Notes under the pieces: model-generated | Told to the model about the DNA's origin: nothing | What the model saw: the letters and a program-made list of their open reading frames with translations, nothing else | The model's database searches: none | Assembly: GCA_947561715.1 (NCBI GenBank) | Contig: OX387199.1 | Span: 22,139,001-22,203,000 of the forward strand | Direction: 5' to 3' | Source: Ascidia mentula | Taxonomy: Eukaryota > Chordata > Ascidiacea > Phlebobranchia > Ascidiidae | Length of the DNA: 64,000 bases | Translations under genes and position numbers: made by a program | Shown here: in pieces, positions 35,073 to 59,107 of the stretch | Layout of the letters: each line of letters opens with the position of its first letter | Position numbering within the stretch: position 1 is the stretch's first letter

Positions 35073-35967
35073 CGTCGTGTTTAAAACGTCTACTAAGGAT
35101 GATTGACAGCTGTTTGGGATGGTTTACGACTTTCCTGGTTTTGCAATAAGTTGAATGTTTATAGCTTGATTTTCTTACATATGGAAATACTTCATCCTGT
35201 TACCGTTGATGCCAGAGTAAATTATTGCATGGCTAAACTATGCCCGGTACCTCCGGTCATCATTTATTAAACAATAATAAAAGGGATCTGTGGAAAAATT
35301 AAGTATTAAACGTCCTAAGAAAAACTTTAAGTTTATTAAACGTGGCGTCATTCAAGCAACCAGAAAATTGAGACACAATTTTTTTACAAAATTTGCTGAT
35401 AATTTTCTTCTACGCTTAAATAATAGACAATGGTTTCGGTTTCTCACGTCCCAAAGTGACTCCGAGCTCCCACTTTGACCAAAATAGCTTTTTGGCGTTG
35501 GAGCGTGACTTAAATTGGTAGGTTTAGGGCTTTGGAGTGATCCAGTAAAAGAACGGACCCGCGGTAAAAGGCTGTAAACCGGCTTTCGGCAAGTTATAAA
35601 AAGTTTGAGCTTTGTTAGTGAAAAGACACCACGGGAGTCAACTTATATTTTGTATTAGGACTTGTTTTATTTCTATATTAGTGGTGATTTCATGCTGCAA
35701 AATGATCGTTTTCTGATACGTTTCCCTACGTTCATCTAACTGTAACTATGTGAATGGTTGGTAGAATTCCAGCAAAGAAAAACAAAATCAGAGTTACATG
35801 GGTTTTATGGACAAATGGCCAGAGAACTAAAAGCGCCTGCAGCATATTAAAACTAGCAGTTGCAAATTGCCTCAGGCTTATATCACACTCCTTGTATTAA
35901 CACTTTCTACAGCAAGTTATTTGAGAAGTTGTTTTTTATAATCTGAAGTTGTTCAGCGCAAAGGAGA
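35073..35967. other. Gene-free spacer upstream of the MGST1-like gene
   Basis: No gene seen. A plus-strand open stretch at 35290-35478 without an ATG is rich in lysine and arginine; I treat it as chance. Confidence 0.35.
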
Positions 35968-37046
35968 ATGTTGCGTCTTTCCAATGTAACAGATGAGCTG
36001 ATTGGAGTGTTCGCCTTTTACGCCGCTCTCCTCACATTAACTCACGTCCTTCTCAGCTTCTTGACTGGACAAGCAAGGGTGAAAACCAAAGTAAGTTCTT
36101 TGATATAAGAACGGTAAGCCATAAACGGACGCCGTATAACTTTTACCAAGTGTAGACGCCAAGCTTTTTAATTCACTATTTAAGTGCATTGGAGCAAACG
36201 GCAGTGTTTTTATTGCTCTTCGTGTGCTATATGGTTCTGTACAAATGGTTTAATCAGCCAGGAATGTTAAAATTGTTGTCTTTTAATTGAAAAAACAATA
36301 ATTGACATATAATACATGCATTTGGTCGTCATACACTCTACAAAGTCTATATCGTATAAAATCCCATAACATCCCGGGTTGCTAACAACAATAACCATCG
36401 TTCAGTCCTTCGCAAACCCAGAGGATGCAGTCAGGCGTGGCGGATTGCAGTTTTATCGTGAAAGCGAGGACGTGGAGAGAATGAGAAGGTATTCTCTACA
36501 ACATGTTTCTCAAGTTTAATTAAAAGTTCACCCCATTGCTAACGTATTGAGTCACAACGAATTGCATGTCGTGAAAAATAACTGTCAGTATTTCATTGCG
36601 TAATTATTATCGTATGTCCCAATTAGTTACCGGAAAATAATGTTTTCCGCGTTTTGTTGAAGTTGTTGTCTGGAATGCCATCATATGCGTGAGGGATAAA
36701 CTGGTATTAAAAGTACGGGAATGCTTCAGTACAGAGCTACCACCATATGCTTTGTACTATACCTTTTATGTCATTGCGATTTTTAATTTTTTATGATTAC
36801 AGAATTCACAGAAACGGAATGGAAAACATTCCTCCGTTTCTTGTCACCGCCTTGCTTTACTCCCTGGCCGGACCCAGCTTGTACATTTACACATGGACAC
36901 TGAGATGCTTCACTATCGTTAGGTGGAGCTATCTGTGTTCGTACATGTTCAGGTTTCCCGCTCCTATTCGTTCAATTGTGTACTGCGTTGGTTTGTATTT
37001 TGTGCACTTACCCATGCTGTGTGCATTGTTGTGGTATTCTCTATGA
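35968..37046 (+). CDS. mgst1: Microsomal glutathione S-transferase 1-like (MAPEG family)
   Basis: Three exons, 35968-36090, 36406-36488 and 36803-37046, join in phase and encode 149 aa, close to the usual 155 aa of MGST1. The protein has four hydrophobic segments: FAFYAALLTLTHVLLSFL, PPFLVTALLYSLAGP, a third around LYIYTWTLRCFTIV, and the C-terminal YCVGLYFVHLPMLCALLW. The family signature lies across exons 2 and 3: FANPEDAV, then ERMRRIHRNGMENIPPFL, equivalent to ERVRRAHLNDLENIIPF in vertebrate MGST1. The enzyme conjugates glutathione to lipophilic electrophiles and reduces lipid peroxides in endoplasmic-reticulum and outer mitochondrial membranes, as known for the family. An AATAAA lies at 37370-37375. 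Confidence 0.92.
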
Positions 37047-37763
37047 CGTCACAAAGGTCAACGTCAGTAACTTTCAGCATCAGTCGTTCTGTCGCTTTGC
37101 TTGTTATTCTCACAACGGCGTACGCATTTATGCAATCACAAAAACACAATGGTTTAATACGTTTGTTGTACGTTTGCTTGCATTTCCCGAGTTTGGGTGC
37201 TCAATTCTATTTTCAGGAAGTAAAATTACCTTTTCATATATCCTTTGTGCGAAACAATTGGAAATTTGTATTTCTTCTAATGTAAGCTGTGAAAACGTTG
37301 TCATTTTGACGTACAGAGCTCAGATTTCTTTTGCAAAACAGATATGTCCGCGCACCTGACTTCACTTGAAATAAAGACACGACTAATTTGCCCCTTGAAA
37401 CGTCATACCAATCACGTGCGTGCAACCATGCGTAACGTAAACGGGGTTCGGGTCACGTAGTTCAGTGAAAGCCTTTGACTGTTGAAAAATAACAGCACTC
37501 CCCATGAATATTCGTTCATAAAAGAGCAATAGTCTTGTTTTAATAAGCAAGATTTTGCCAACAATTGCCCTTAGTTGAAAGTAGAAAATTCCTCCCGGAA
37601 CAATTGAACATGCAGGATAAATGGTCCAGTGTGTTTTCGAACCCTATATGAGATTTCTAAGTGATTAAATTTAGCAACTTTATGTTTCTTGTGGCCATTT
37701 GGGACAAACCAGCCGTTAATTTCTTGCTGGAACGACGTAGCGACAAGTATTCTTTGTATTTAA
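37047..37763. other. 3' flank of the MGST1-like gene
   Basis: Holds the likely 3' untranslated region with AATAAA at 37370. No other gene; open frames overlapping 36.9-37.4 kb are shadows of the MGST1 exon. Confidence 0.5.
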
Positions 37764-37898
37764 GGCCGGGTCCACACTCACGCTTTGCGCCGGCGGATTC
37801 TTTGTTTGTTTCATTGTCCCGAGCGTACGCCCGCACGCCGGCGTATAATGAAACAAACAAAGAATCCGCCGGCGCAAAGCGTGAGTGTGGACCCGGCC
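37764..37898. mobile_element. Perfect palindromic MITE, Harbinger-like
   Basis: Two 52-base arms (37764-37815 and 37847-37898) are exact reverse complements around a 31-base loop. The ends read GGCCGGGTCCACACT. The element is flanked by TAA on both sides (37761-37763 and 37899-37901), which fits the 3-bp TWA target site of PIF/Harbinger transposons. It has no coding capacity. Perfect arms suggest a young or recently repaired copy. Confidence 0.8.
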
Positions 37899-37901
37899 TA
37901 A

Positions 37902-48912
<11,011 letters not shown>

Positions 48913-50160
48913 GTTTACGTTCAAGGGAGGTTTGCGTCCAAAAGGCGATGATGTAGATTCGCATCTCCGTAGCTCCGTAACCGCGCTTCTTCTATATTCA
49001 AAACCATGGAATCATGGAACGCTTTTAAAATATTTCTGTTCTTTTCCGTTGAAAACTCCAAAGACCTTTTCTTGAAGTGTTTTTTTTTTATGATAAAGGG
49101 TCGCTTTATGCTGCTGGCGTCAAAATACCCCTTCTTTTTGTTGTCCGACCGTTGCCATAATTGTGACGTAATACTCCCTGTTTCAAGTGAACGCGATCAA
49201 AACATTACCGCTCTTGTGACGTCGCACTCCGATGGTGATTTAACAGTGCGGCATTTTTTGGCGTTATTTTAAAGATATTTTAGCCTTGTTGGGCGATGAT
49301 CTTGATGCGATTGTCCGCAAACGAGTCGCCAACAATTTCGCGGCACTGCTCGTCCCGTTTTTATTCGAGTGACAAAATGACATTTTCTAAGCGCTCGCGG
49401 ATGGTACATGACGTCAGACGCATGATATGATACGGTGATTCCCCTTCTCTATCTTTTAAGACTTTCTGCTGTTTCCCTGGTGTTTCTCTTCCAACCCCCC
49501 TTTTTTGCCGTCGTTGCAATAATCCCCTCCATATTAATCACAGCCTTGTGCACCGAACAACGCCCCTCCATCTGAGCGTTGGTTGCGACAACACGCTGTG
49601 TCGGCGCGTTGTTTCCCACCACTTGTGGGCGCTGTACGTCGGCGTTTGGTGGCTTTCCACGTTTTCATTTGCTCCGAAAGCTTTTTCCTTCTTTCCAAAA
49701 GGCAATAAAAGTTAGCGAGAAAGTGACGCCTGGTTGATTTCCGAGTATGTATTAAACCAGTTTGAACTGCATGATCACTGATAAGGCCGTGCAGAAAGAA
49801 GAAGAAATATGTAGTTTCGTTCAAATTTCTTAGACTTTATGTTAGTTTTCGGAGCGAAATTGTTACAACCATAAAATAATTTCGTCAAAATTGCGACAGC
49901 CGTGAAGTATGTCAGATTTTTTAGCGAACGATCATACGAAATAATACGACAATAATATTTTTTCCCTTTTTAAAAAAAATTTTCGCTAACTTATCACCAC
50001 TCATGCGCAGCAAACCATTTGTTCCTGCACTTTAGCGCATTGTGCAGCTTCCTGTGGTACATTCAAATTTTTTGGGGCCTTTGTGAATTCTATTTTTAGT
50101 GTATAATCTGTGAGGCCATTAAGATATCGTGTTTACAAACGCACGTGCTTGATTTTAATA
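48913..50160. other. Spacer between MLK and the BTB zinc-finger gene
   Basis: MLK 3' region followed by the upstream region of the next gene. No ORF or repeat that I can support. Confidence 0.4.
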
Positions 50161-53100
50161 ATGGAGGCATTAGAACTTCCAAGTGTGGACGTTCATTGCA
50201 AGACTGTGATGCAAAATCTTCATCGGTTGAAATGCAACGAAAAACTTTGTGACATGGCACTGGGTGCTGGAGGTGAGTTATCACAGAATATTTTATCAAA
50301 ATCAAGCTTACCTTTTTACCTACAACTCAGCCTTTTTCATGTTTTACTTAATCTATCAATATATTGTTAGTTTGTATTTGATCAAAAGTTCTGTAAACAC
50401 ATACTTGTGTCAGATTGGAAAAAATGGACTTTTGTGAAAATTTACCGATAATTTGTGCAATATTAATTAGCTAATGCATTACCATTTAAAAAATGTTGCG
50501 ATCGTCCGAGTAATTAATGATCGCCGCAACAAAATCCTCACGCATAAAACAAACTTTCCAATCTGATACTTGTGTGACACATTTATTTCTCTTTTCATTT
50601 ATACTTTTATGTTTAAAAAAAAAAAAAACGCTTCAGTATTTTTGATTTATGTTTTTTTTGCATTTTATGATATCATTTTTCCAGTTGCAACCTCTGTCAG
50701 TAGCACTTACGTCTATTTTGTTTTGACTCAGGACAAAAGTTTTTTGCCCACAAGTGCGTGGTGCTTGCTGCTTGTCCCATTCTTGAATCGTTCATTGATG
50801 AAACGCAGACTGAGTTCCCTTACGTTGTTTGCAATGAAGTTTCCTCAAAAGGTAATTATGGGTCATGTCCAGAATGAAAACATTGCATGCCTCTATTTAT
50901 GAGTAATTTTGATTATCTGACCAGTATAGATAAATCCTTTGGTACCACCAAGCAGAACAGACTGATCCTATGGTCCATATGACATTTTCCCTTAAGTTTC
51001 AAACAACGCATGTGTACCGGCAATCCAACATTAATCTGTTAGTTATTTTTTGTGCAGATTGGTAAAAAAATTTTGAAAATGTGAATTGTGCTACACACAC
51101 ATATATAACATTCATTCCAATCAGGAATCTGTGCAGTTAATGGTTGCCTGAATAGAAAAAATGATGTGTTTAAAGTAGAAAAAAACAAAACATTGCATTA
51201 ACATATATAAACAATATTGCATATAATTGGGCATATTATGTATTTTCTACCTACAGTGTGTTTTTTTTTCTGGTCAGGTTTGTCTTTATGGATTGACTAC
51301 ATCTATACTGGCATAGCACCCTCGTCTCTGGATGAACAATCAGAGTTCATCAAAGTGTGCGACACTTTTTTCATGTTTGGAAAACCTTTATCGACAGGTA
51401 TCAACATATTCTAACATTTGTCCATTTATGTTTTGTAATTTTACTCACAAATTTGTGCTTCATTGTATTGAAACATGTTTCTTTGTCGAAGCAGTGCCTG
51501 TTCATTTACACAGTAAGATGTCATCATAGTAATTTTGTAATTTATTTCAGATAAATCAAGCCCGGAAAAAGTTCCCAGCACTGAAGTTAAGAAACCCGGT
51601 CGAAAAAGAGGAGCCAAAAAAGCTAAAGCAGAACCAACTAAAACCTCAAGTACAAAAGAAAAACGAAAGTCAAAAGCTAATGATGACATGGTTCCTCTTG
51701 TTGATAACGATGTTGACAAGTTTACACTAGAAGACTTAATTGCTGAAACAGTTCAAGACGTAGATCTTGGTTACAGCGATGTTGAAATTAGCGATGATGA
51801 AGATGTGGCTGCAGAAGAACCTGTAAAGCCAAAACGTGCACGGAAAAGTAAGGAAAGCATTGGTAAGCCAACTCCAAAGAAAACCACAGCAAAGAAAACA
51901 GCTCCAAAAGTTGCAAAAATTAAAAAAAATACACCTAAAAAGGAAAAATTTTCAAAAACAGGCCGGAAAAATTTGAAAATTCCAAAAGAAGCTCCATTTC
52001 TATGCCCAAGAGAAGATTGTGATTTTCTTGGTGACGATAGACCACAACTTTTAAAGCATTACAAGTAAAGTGGGGTTTATAATTGACATTGTACATATAT
52101 TTTTTTATGCTAATCAGTTTTTACTTTACTGCTTTTCACAATTTTTCTTATAAACCAGGATTCTGTAACATTTTAAACACTGCATCTTTACAAATTATGT
52201 CAAAACTTGGATGACTTTGCATGCAACCTATATGCACATGCTAAATTATGTTTACATTTTTTTAACCCAACGCTGTGTTGTGGCAGCATCTTCATAGGAA
52301 TTTCAATTGGTAAATTCAAACAATTTCCAGAATTTAAGCACAAATTTAAATACCAGGCATATCGCGCCCAACTCATCGCCTTAATAAACCAACACATTGT
52401 TTTCTTTTAACAAAATATCCTTTGTTCAAGGAAACACCAACAGAAGAAGTTCAAATGCAAGGAATGTGGTTCAGTTTTCTTGATATACGACGTACTGAAA
52501 GCCCACGAACTGAGCCATGAAGGAATAATACTACCAGCGGAAGCTCCATTCAAGTGCCCAGCTACTCACTGCCCAGTTATTTGTGAAAACCAGGTTCTGT
52601 TATGGAGGCATTACAAGTAAGTGTTGTAAAGGAATATTAACAGCTCCGATTGTGCCCAGTAAAGTGATCGCAACCTTGCCCCACATTTTTGGGGGATTTA
52701 AAGCAATACAATATTTTTGCAGCTGGTATATATGCAATATATTTTTTGCAACATGCTGATTTAATTGATAAATGTAATATATAGAGAGAAAACGTCAAAA
52801 AATTGACTACAGGAATCAGCCTTTGCAAGTTGGTGACCGACGGATCTGTCTTTACGAATCAATATAATTCCTAGAGCTCCAAAGGGAGTAAAAGACGATC
52901 AGCGCCAGAATACGATGTTTATTTCACAGAAATATTAATTTCGCCTATTGGCATCTTCAGTTTCTGTCTTATTTAATCTATTTGAATAAGACAGAAACTG
53001 AAGATGCCAATAGGCGAAATTAATATTTCTGTGAAATAAACATCGTATTCTGGCGCTGATCGTCTTTTACTCCCTTTGGAGCTCTAGGAATTGTAATATA

Positions 53101-55506
53101 TATATATATATAGTTTATTTTGATGATAAAAGTATATACTTAGTCTCTGGAACTTAAATAGTGTCATTCAAATAAATTGAAATAAATTTTCAAGACAACA
53201 TGGAAGGATGCGTTTCAAGTGTGAATATTGTGAGGAGAAGTTCAACTCGAACAGAGAGTTGCAATTCCACCACATTTCTCATGTGGGCCAGCAAACTTTT
53301 GATTGCGAGGTTTGCAGCATGAAATTTTTCAGTGAGTCCAAGTTGGAGGCACACAATGCTACCCACATCAAAAGGTGTTTTTTTTTTGTACATTTGTGGT
53401 TTTGACATAAAAACAAACTTATTTATTTGTCTTTGTCGTCCAAATTGCTTACACAGAGTGGCAGAAGATCAACTTAGTGACCCCCAAACTAACGATGAAA
53501 GTGCAAACGAAGACTCTGGAAATCAAACTTCAAATTCCACTGGTGACAAGGAAAACATTGTTGTCATAGCAACCACTGGTCAATTCGTTTGTCAAATTGG
53601 GGATTGTGGCAAAGAGTTTGGTACAAAGGATAAGTTGGCATACCATAGCAGGTATGTTGATTCTGTTCTTGGTTGAGCTTTTCTTTTCAAGTCTTTGTAC
53701 ATTACAATATTTTTATGATAGCCCGAGAAATGTTTATACAGTTTCTAATCCTTCTACGTTCATAAATAATGACAATTTGTGCTGAAAAATAGTTTTTTGT
53801 AATTTTGTGCGTTTTGAAAAAAAATTATAAGGGTTGCCTTGGAATTTTCCGACAAATTGTGGTCCAAGTTGCAATATTACAAATCAGTAAGGATTGTGTG
53901 TGAATAATCACCTTATTGTCACATAAAGCAGAGCAAGGGGGCATTGTAGTGATGGTACAGAGAATGAAATAAACAATGTTTGTCTTATATCGTGTACATA
54001 TAGTGTCATAATCTGATTAATTTGACATTTAGTCTGTAAGATTTCATCCCTATTGTGGGTCTGACTTACAAATACATGTATAACTTTTTGACGTTCTTTT
54101 TGTAATTACAAGGTCACAAAGTGCATACTTTTTAGAAACCACAGTTTATCACAACGATAAATTTGGTAATCATAAACTATGAACTACTAGAAGTGCCAGA
54201 AAAACAATAAAATACAAGTGCAGTTGATAATGATATTCTCACTAACTACCGGCTTAGTGTGTGTGACATCATTGAAATGTGATTTTAAGAAACCACAGTG
54301 AGAAAAAGGTCCAATGTACGATGTGTGATCAGAAGTTTCACCATTTGAGGGAGTTAAAAGTGCACGAACGAACCCACACAGGGGAACGACCTTTCAAATG
54401 TGACGTTTGCGGAAAATCTTTCACTCAGAAAAGCATTCTTGAAAGTCACATGTCAACCCATGGACCGTGAGTTAATGTAGTTCGGTTATCGTTTACTGCT
54501 AACATTTATTTCCAATGACTGGTTGGTTAATTTTGCTAGAATCTAACCCGCTAATAGAATAAGAAGTTATTAATTTAAAATAGGACCATTTAAGATTGAA
54601 GTTAGCTGGTTTATTACATTTTAGAAGACAAATCTATTTTGCCTGCTTTTCAAAATTGATTGGTTATATATTATACAGGACCAAGGGTGAGATATGTGCA
54701 TTCTGTGGGCTCGCCTACACCTACAAAAAAAGTCTGGCCCACCACATTAAGATGAAGCACGGAAAGAAGCCAACATACACTTGTGATATTTGTGGCAAGG
54801 GATATGATCTGTATGTTACATTGGTTGCTTTGTTTTTCACAACATTTCATGGCAATTTCTGTCTGTGCATTCCAGGTTGGCAAAATTCACCCAACACAAA
54901 GACACTTGTGTTGGAAATGAAAGTTTGATGTGCGAATTGTGCGGGAAAACACTAAAAAGTCAACTCAGCTATCAATGCCATACGGTACTCGTAACATTTA
55001 AATACTTTCTATCAGTGTGAAATTGTAAAGTGAATGTCATTAAATGCAACAAACTTAAGTTAAAAATTCTGGGAATCGTTCCTCATTATGTTGCAATTAC
55101 CATGACAATTTCAACCCTTTTGTAATTTATACCATTGTGGTCTTTAAGATATTTTATGTTATTGTTCTCAGCTATTTTCTTGTTGAATAGAGATTTGTTA
55201 AATGGCAAGAAGAAATAATAACATCTGCTCCCTAAAGTTGATGCTGTAATCACAACAAACGTACAACATCAATTTTTTGTCACACAACAGGCCAGGTGCA
55301 AGGGGGTGGAGTACAGATGCCAGGCCTGCAAGTTAAATTTCAAGGCGCGAGATCTTTTCAAACAGCATATGATCGAAGTCCACGTTCCCAATCAGTCAAT
55401 TGACTGTCTGCCACTGGAGTACAGGCACCTTGTTCAATCACAAAAGAAGAAGGGCAACAAAAAAACAACAGAAGAAAATTCGGAGACATCTGAAGGAGAA
55501 AAATGA
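50161..55506 (+). CDS. BTB/POZ and C2H2 zinc-finger transcription factor
   Basis: Eleven exons: 50161-50272, 50732-50851, 51278-51397, 51551-52064, 52431-52616, 53195-53374, 53457-53651, 54290-54466, 54679-54810, 54876-54984, 55291-55506, in phase throughout, for about 686 aa. Residues 1-117 form a BTB/POZ domain ([20 protein letters not shown], then DYIYTG). Exon 4 is a basic linker with an AT-hook-like GRKRGAKK and an acidic patch. About twelve C2H2 fingers follow, for example [19 protein letters not shown], with one classical TGERPFKC linker; several have C-x4-C spacing and one ends in HC instead of HH. The architecture fits the ZBTB class of sequence-specific nuclear repressors or activators. 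I cannot name the vertebrate orthologue. Confidence 0.92.
52866..53092. mobile_element. Perfect 108-bp-arm palindrome in an intron
   Basis: Arms 52866-52973 and 52985-53092 are exact reverse complements, with an 11-base loop TAATCTATTTG. Ends read AATTCCTAGAGCTCC. It lies in the intron between exons 5 and 6 of the BTB zinc-finger gene. I see no clean target-site duplication. It has no coding capacity. It is probably a foldback MITE; a TA microsatellite follows at about 53098. Confidence 0.8.
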
Positions 55507-56553
55507 TCGTTTTTGAATCAAGCTAAATACACTTACCTGAAGGAAAAATTATGTGCATACCTAGTCAACATGGAGGATGTGATGCTGTGTTGGGGTTACA
55601 AACACAGGAAGTCTGTCACTAAAATTGGCGTATGACTGTCACAATTCTGCAGATTGGATGGAATATGGTGCTCAACAAGATCCTGGACGGACAGTCATAA
55701 GATATTTTTATTGGTTTAACAGTTTTAGGCCTGGTTATAATGGGACATTTTTATTTTGTTATTGAAGATTCCGTTGTTTGATTATGGGTTCCTGTTGTAT
55801 TCATGTGTGATTTTAGTCAGGTCAACAAATTTGTTGTTACATAAAAATATACAGCGCCCGTTCTAGAAGCAATTTGATTTTTAAGAAGACAACTGAAGAT
55901 GGATAAAACTAAAATGGACGTTTCGTTATAGGGATAGCAGATGGATAAACCCGTCTGTTTTGATTTATGCATATTGGATAAAAGGATTGAAGTAGTTCGT
56001 AATACATTTTTTTCAATAATTAGCCCCTAGTGAAGGACGAAATCTTCGATACAAACAAAAATAAGAGTTACAAAATATTTCAGAAAATGTACGATAATAA
56101 TGTAAGTGAGTTCGAGGTTTGGAGCTTTCTGTTTTGCATGACTGATTCTGGACTACAGTAAGAAATATGGCATTTTTGTGTATTTACTGGCGGTTTTGTT
56201 GGCTTAGATAGGTTACTTTACTATTGCACTAAACAGTAGTTTTAGTAATCTAACGCCTCAGTTAAATTTTAAACGTTGCATAAAACCCTTTTCCGTTAAA
56301 ACCCTTGCCGGTTGTTTTGCCCTGCACTGACCTGCGTGCCGGATGATTGGCGCTCTCTTTGTCGCCAAATAAAAGTACAAGCAGTATACTCACATCAAGT
56401 AACCTTTTATTTGTATTTCTTTTTTGGTATTTCAAATACGGTTATTCGAAAAGAAGTATTTAGTTAAAAGACGCAAGCTGTTTTGTTTTTGGCATAGGGA
56501 GTCCAGCACTGCTGTTTGTAAATAAATTCAGTGCTTTACACAAAATTTAAGAA
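55507..56553. other. Spacer between the BTB zinc-finger gene and lin7
   Basis: No gene seen. It presumably holds the zinc-finger 3' untranslated region and the lin7 promoter. Confidence 0.4.
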
Positions 56554-58402
56554 ATGGCTCTCACTTCTGAACCACTTACACTGGAAAGGGATATCAATCG
56601 TGCTTGCGATCTAATCGACATTTTGAAGGTGGGAAAATTAGTATATTTTTCTGTGAAAAAACTTGCATAAAGTGTGAAAATAACTTGTAAGTAAGATATT
56701 TTATGAAAAAACGTCGTGCGCAGAGGATTTATCATCCGCTCACTTTTACGAAAATTTACCAATAATCCGTGCAATATTGATGAGCTACTGCATTAACATA
56801 GGAAAAAAACGTTTCGATCGTCCGCGCAATTAACGATTGCCGAAACAAAATCCTCTGCGCAATAAACAAACTTTCCAATCTGGTATTTTGCTACAAAAGC
56901 CTTTCCTAATAATATGTTTTATGTGTTGCTTGTTTGTAATTTCCTCTGCAATAGCATGGAACAATTGTGTTAAATTGAGCTTGTTACATTTGCAGCAAAG
57001 TGGCCAAGTTCCAACTCAGAAACTGGAACAACTTCAAGCAGTTCTAAAAAGTGAATTTCTTCGAGCTGTCCGTGAGGTTTATGAGCATGTTTACGAAACT
57101 GTTGACATATCAGGAAGCCCAGAAATTGCTGCAAACGCAACCGCAAAGGTAGTTACATCACAACAAAATGTCTTAATTTGTGTTTTGTTTAATGTTTACC
57201 ATCTTGAGAATAATGAAAATGTTTCATGTGTAAAAGTACTTCAACTATAATTTAACATTTTACCAACAGCACATCCCATTAAACATGTGACATTTTTATG
57301 TGACCAGTAGTTGCTTAAGTATCTGCTCAGCCCTTAATGGCGAAAAGTAATCTTGTATTTAGTCAATAAACTTTATTTGAGTTCCTAAACAAGTTCTAAA
57401 TGAACAACCTGTCTTATATAACCCCTCTTATGGTGTCTGGCCATGCAAGTGTGCAGAGGCATAATATATATTATTGCGTAATAATCTCTGGTATTGGGCT
57501 TTATTTGTTTCTAAATTTTGTGTACACAGGCAACTGTAGCAGCATTTGCAGCCAGTGAGGGTCATGCCCATCCTAGAGTGATTGAGCTTCCAAAAACAGA
57601 CGAGGGCCTTGGGTTTAATGTGATGGGTGGCAAAGAACAAAGTTCTCCCATATATATTTCTAGAATTATTCCTGGTGGTGTCGCAGATCGTCACGGAGGT
57701 TTAAAGAGAGGAGATCAACTGCTCTCTGTGAATGGTGTGGTAAGTTACTTTGTTAATAAATTAATACTTTTCAGTCACATAGTTTTAAAAACAATGTTTA
57801 CTCATCACAACCGAAATAAATTGATTTTAAGCTATTTGTCATGTAAGACCTCAATAAAAGAGGTGGCAATTTGGTTTAATTTCCATTCTGACGTAACCAG
57901 GCATATTCATTGCTCAAAAGCAATATTTGGCTATGCCTAGTATTGAGAAAAAAGCCCTTTTGGACAATTTTAATTCAGACTAAACATGATACATTGTGCA
58001 TCCTTACAGTTGATTTTAATACACAACAATTGTTGCAATCGAAATCCTAGAAGTATGGATTTTATGTCATCCCAATAATAGCTAATGTTTTGTCAAATTT
58101 TGTTTTCATTCACCACTGTTAAAACCTTATTCACACTGGGCTATTTACGAAGTTAAGAAACACTGTTCTAGACATGTTACAAATTTAGTATGATTTGGGG
58201 AGACTTTTTATGATGGAATTTTAATTTCTATGCGCAGTCGGTGGAAGGGGAGTTTCATGAGAAAGCTGTGGATTTGCTCAAAGCTGCCCAGGGAAGTGTT
58301 AAACTGGTTGTTCGGTACACACCAAAAGTCCTCGAGGACATGGAAAATAGATTTGAAAGAATGAGGCTTTCCAGACGACAAAACCAAAACAGCTCGGGTT
58401 GA
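56554..58402 (+). CDS. lin7: LIN7 scaffold protein (L27 and PDZ domains)
   Basis: Four exons, 56554-56628, 56996-57148, 57530-57739 and 58238-58402, all phase 0, encode 200 aa, the normal LIN7 size. Residues 1 to about 70 form the L27 domain ([16 protein letters not shown], then [20 protein letters not shown]). The PDZ domain is at about 95-175, with the carboxylate-binding loop GLGF near residue 102, [20 protein letters not shown], and the closing [12 protein letters not shown]7 binds LIN2/CASK and Pals through L27 and receptor tails through PDZ, in the tripartite complex at cell junctions and synapses. The C-terminal tail [10 protein letters not shown] is conserved in the family. Two AATAAA signals follow at 58692 and 58705. 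Confidence 0.97.
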
Positions 58403-58691
58403 ACAAACAACATTGTTTTCTGATAAATCATGTTGGTTCGTATACTTCGATTGCTGCTTGTCAATAGTGTAATTTTGTTGTTGTGGTGCCATATTCGCTA
58501 ATTGCTCTGGTGAAAACAAAAGTTTAGTTTAATATTATCTTATTTGTTGGTCCCTTTGTAATATTTTTTAAGTTGCTTACACTAACTGTCCACATTGTGA
58601 CGATCATTTAAAATTTGTAGTCACAATACATTTACAAAACTATATTTTAATGGAGATTGTGTTTGTACAAATTGCATCTCTTACATATGTC

Positions 58692-58710
58692 AATAAATGT
58701 TATAAATAAA
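58692..58710 (+). terminator. Polyadenylation signals of lin7
   Basis: Two AATAAA hexamers at 58692-58697 and 58705-58710, about 290 bases after the stop. Confidence 0.55.
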
Positions 58711-59013
58711 CAACTGTCTTTTTAAATGATATATAGTCTACCAAATGGTCAATATTGATTTATTTAAATGCAAACCACAAACAGTACAAGGAACAGACTA
58801 CTGTACACAAGTGTTTGTATATTATGATATAATGTATGTATAATACATTAGACACACAATCAAATAAAATGTGAAGCGAAATTTTACGACATTTCAGTCT
58901 CTGAACTGTTGAAATAATACAACCACTATTACTAACACCACACCATCATATTTTTGCAGTTTCTTCCAACACCGTTTTTTAATAAACAAATATTCTCACC
59001 GGTCATTCATAAC

Positions 59014-59019
59014 TTTATT
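59014..59019 (-). terminator. Polyadenylation signal of the D-serine dehydratase-like gene
   Basis: AATAAA on the minus strand about 90 bases past the stop at 59108; lin7 and this gene are convergent. Confidence 0.45.
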
Positions 59020-59107
59020 GATTTTTTTGTTATTAGGCATTTAAACCCATACCTATAGAAACTGAAGCCTTTGATGCAAATTCGTGATTTTATTTTAAAC
59101 GTGATCA

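Noticed and set aside
36923-37359. Overlapping ORFs of 120 and 127 codons
   Set aside because: They are out-of-frame shadows of the MGST1-like third exon and its 3' flank.
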